From contig JALHPV010000014.1 in NCBI GenBank assembly GCA_022842285.1, forward strand, positions 1 to 48,682: a stretch of DNA of 48,682 nucleotides. Direction: 5' to 3'. A model generated the notes under the pieces. The model saw nothing but the letters and a program-made list of their open reading frames with translations, was not told the origin of the DNA and did not search any database. A program made the position numbers and the translations under genes. The stretch's first letter is position 1. Each line of letters starts with the position of its first letter. Shown here one piece after another: positions 47,435 through 48,682 of this stretch. Source of the DNA: Kofleriaceae bacterium. Lineage in GTDB: Bacteria; Myxococcota_A; Polyangia; Haliangiales; Haliangiaceae.

Positions 47435-48682
47435 CAGTAACGCTCCACTCGCGACCGAGCCTGGAAGATCGGGTTGAAGGACAGGTACGCGAACATGCCG
47501 CCATCGATCGAGCTCGCGACCTCGGCCCGCACGAGCATGCCGGCCGCCGAGTACGCCTCGAGGGCGATGCCGTAGCCGATACGCAGGTTATCGAGATCGA
47601 GATCCGACACCGACGGTGACACCTTACCCGCGTCCACGAAGACCGTACCGGCGAGCGTGCGACCGATGAAGAAGAGGTAGCCGGCCTGCGCCACCGTCGC
47701 GACGCGATCGCGGAAGCGATCACCGAGGTAGCCCCGCAAGAGGTCCTGGCCGCCCAGGCGTGGCAGCTCCGTGAACGGCACTTCGTCACGCGCGCCCGAC
47801 ACCATCTCGCCGTACGCGCGGAGCTCGATGACACGTGGGCCCTTCGTCAGGCGAAAGTAGCGCTGCAGATCGAAGCCGGCGCGGTAGAACGAGGGCTCTC
47901 CGTCGAGGCGGCCCATCTGCCGCCCGAGGAATGCCATGGCGAGGCCACCGGTGCCGCGAATGCCGGGAGAGTCGTACTCGTCGTAGGGGCGGCGCGAGTC
48001 GTAGGCGAGCTGCGCCTCCGTGTAGAAGTACTCCGTGCCGCGGACGAAGCCCGGCAGCGCGTTGCCGGAGACGTTGTAGGCGTCGCTGATGTTCTGGTCG
48101 TCGCCCAGGTTCGTCGAGTCGCCGTACTCCTTGTGGACGAAGCCACCTTCGAGCTGCAGCTGGAACCGGTGCGGCAGCTTCACGGTGATGCGCGGCACGA
48201 TGCGCCAGATGTCCATCGCGAAGCGGGACCGCACCGAGGCGTCGTTCTCGAGCACGTTGATGCCCATGGTCTGCTGGTCGTCGAGCTCGTCCCCGTTGCC
48301 GTAGCCGAAGAACCGATCGCGATCGCGGTTCTCGTAGCGTGCGGTGATGCCGATGGCGACCGGGTCGCTCACCCGGCGGCCCGTATCGAGATCGATCTCG
48401 GCGTAGCGGTTCTGGCGACCACCGAAGCCGCCGCGCAGCGAGAGCTTCTCGTTCTCGCCGAGCAGATCGCGAAAGAAGGCCCGGACGCCAACGTTCAGGC
48501 CGAAGCCCGTCTCGACGAGCGCGGTCGGATACACGCCGACCTTGCCGTCCTCGCTGATGAACACGGCCGCGATCTTGTCGGCGACGTTGTATTTCTCCTG
48601 CAGGTACAGCGCGCCGCGGATCGGCTGCAGCACGATCTCGACGGGGATACGCCCCAACCACAGGACGACCCGTCCGAGGATG
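47434..48682 (-). CDS. Omp85/BamA-like outer membrane beta-barrel protein (5' end outside window)
   Basis: At least 415 residues; the frame is open to the window edge with no ATG, so the start is probably beyond 48682 (a TTG at 48657 is not a convincing start). The sequence alternates amphipathic beta strands with turns rich in Gly/Asn/Asp (RYENRDRDRFFGYGNGDELDD). FTELPRLGGQDLLRGYLGDRFRD contains the L/VRGY element of loop 6, diagnostic of the Omp85 C-terminal barrel, and the protein ends in a terminal strand with aromatic residues (NPIFQARSRVERY). Expected role: outer-membrane assembly or secretion pore, or a surface antigen of this class. The coupling to two lipoproteins by TGATG and ATGA overlaps suggests a dedicated complex. 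Confidence 0.85.
   Translation of the reverse strand, partial: ILGRVVLWLGRIPVEIVLQPIRGALYLQEKYNVADKIAAVFISEDGKVGVYPTALVETGFGLNVGVRAFFRDLLGENEKLSLRGGFGGRQNRYAEIDLDTGRRVSDPVAIGITARYENRDRDRFFGYGNGDELDDQQTMGINVLENDASVRSRFAMDIWRIVPRITVKLPHRFQLQLEGGFVHKEYGDSTNLGDDQNISDAYNVSGNALPGFVRGTEYFYTEAQLAYDSRRPYDEYDSPGIRGTGGLAMAFLGRQMGRLDGEPSFYRAGFDLQRYFRLTKGPRVIELRAYGEMVSGARDEVPFTELPRLGGQDLLRGYLGDRFRDRVATVAQAGYLFFIGRTLAGTVFVDAGKVSPSVSDLDLDNLRIGYGIALEAYSAAGMLVRAEVASSIDGGMFAYLSFNPIFQARSRVERY

Noticed and set aside
42113-47440. Long plus-strand frames opposite the adaptor, efflux and lipoprotein genes
   Set aside because: Arg/Leu/Val/Asp-rich shadow translations opposite genes with clear family signatures.

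Overview
The window reads as a chromosomal segment of a GC-rich, gene-dense, predatory- or social-type deltaproteobacterium, most probably a member of the Myxococcota (inference). The grounds are the very high GC at third codon positions, several serine/threonine protein kinases (three in 48.7 kb), many short-signal lipoproteins, and regulatory proteins that fuse receiver, GAF, HATPase or STAS modules. There are no tRNA or rRNA genes, CRISPR arrays or complete insertion sequences. Long open frames opposite most genes are GC-driven shadows and were not annotated.

Layout. 1-1225: a lipoprotein with two phospholipase D motifs running into what looks like a PHP metal-hydrolase start, cut by the window edge. 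1302-4180: a class I aminotransferase diverging from an alpha/beta hydrolase, then a secreted hypothetical. 4161-9396: a minus-strand operon with a membrane protein, an FAD-linked sugar-lactone oxidase, a DUF3142-like lipoprotein and a large secreted helical-repeat protein. 9485-13316: a pirin, a pair of 50-bp tandem repeats, a Tat-exported PhoD-type phosphatase and a divergent PHP lipoprotein. 13303-19853: a REC-GAF regulator diverging from an operon of an MshEN protein, an OPA-family transporter, a receiver-like/HATPase protein, a STAS/zinc-ribbon protein and a DedA protein, followed by a hypothetical. The HATPase and STAS pair looks like a partner-switching module. 19863-20307: a decayed toxin-antitoxin pair. 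20506-25360: two small minus-strand genes and two paralogous cysteine-rich lipoproteins, closed by a strong terminator.

25463-32792: a tight run of two serine/threonine kinases (the second with DFN in place of DFG and a large insertion), an ADP/ATP-carrier-like transporter fused to HEAT repeats, and a quinone oxidoreductase. 32803-37233: a divergent regulatory island. One arm is an ECF-like sigma factor translationally coupled to a membrane kinase with a long coiled coil. The other is a degenerate sensor kinase, a small winged-helix protein and an unknown protein. A perfect 8-bp-arm inverted repeat lies between the arms. 37363-44031: a tripartite RND efflux operon with an extra, hairpin-less adaptor and an unusual Asp-to-Asn change in the proton relay. 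44088-48682: an Omp85-like outer membrane protein coupled to two paralogous lipoproteins whose conserved residues resemble a protein-kinase-like (HipA/FAM20-type) active site. This last trio is the most interesting candidate for an undescribed system.

Across the window at least seven genes that begin transcription units have a TAnnnT-like hexamer ending 7-10 nt before the ATG and no Shine-Dalgarno sequence, which suggests widespread leaderless transcription. Genes inside operons instead use ATGA, TGATG or GTGA overlaps.
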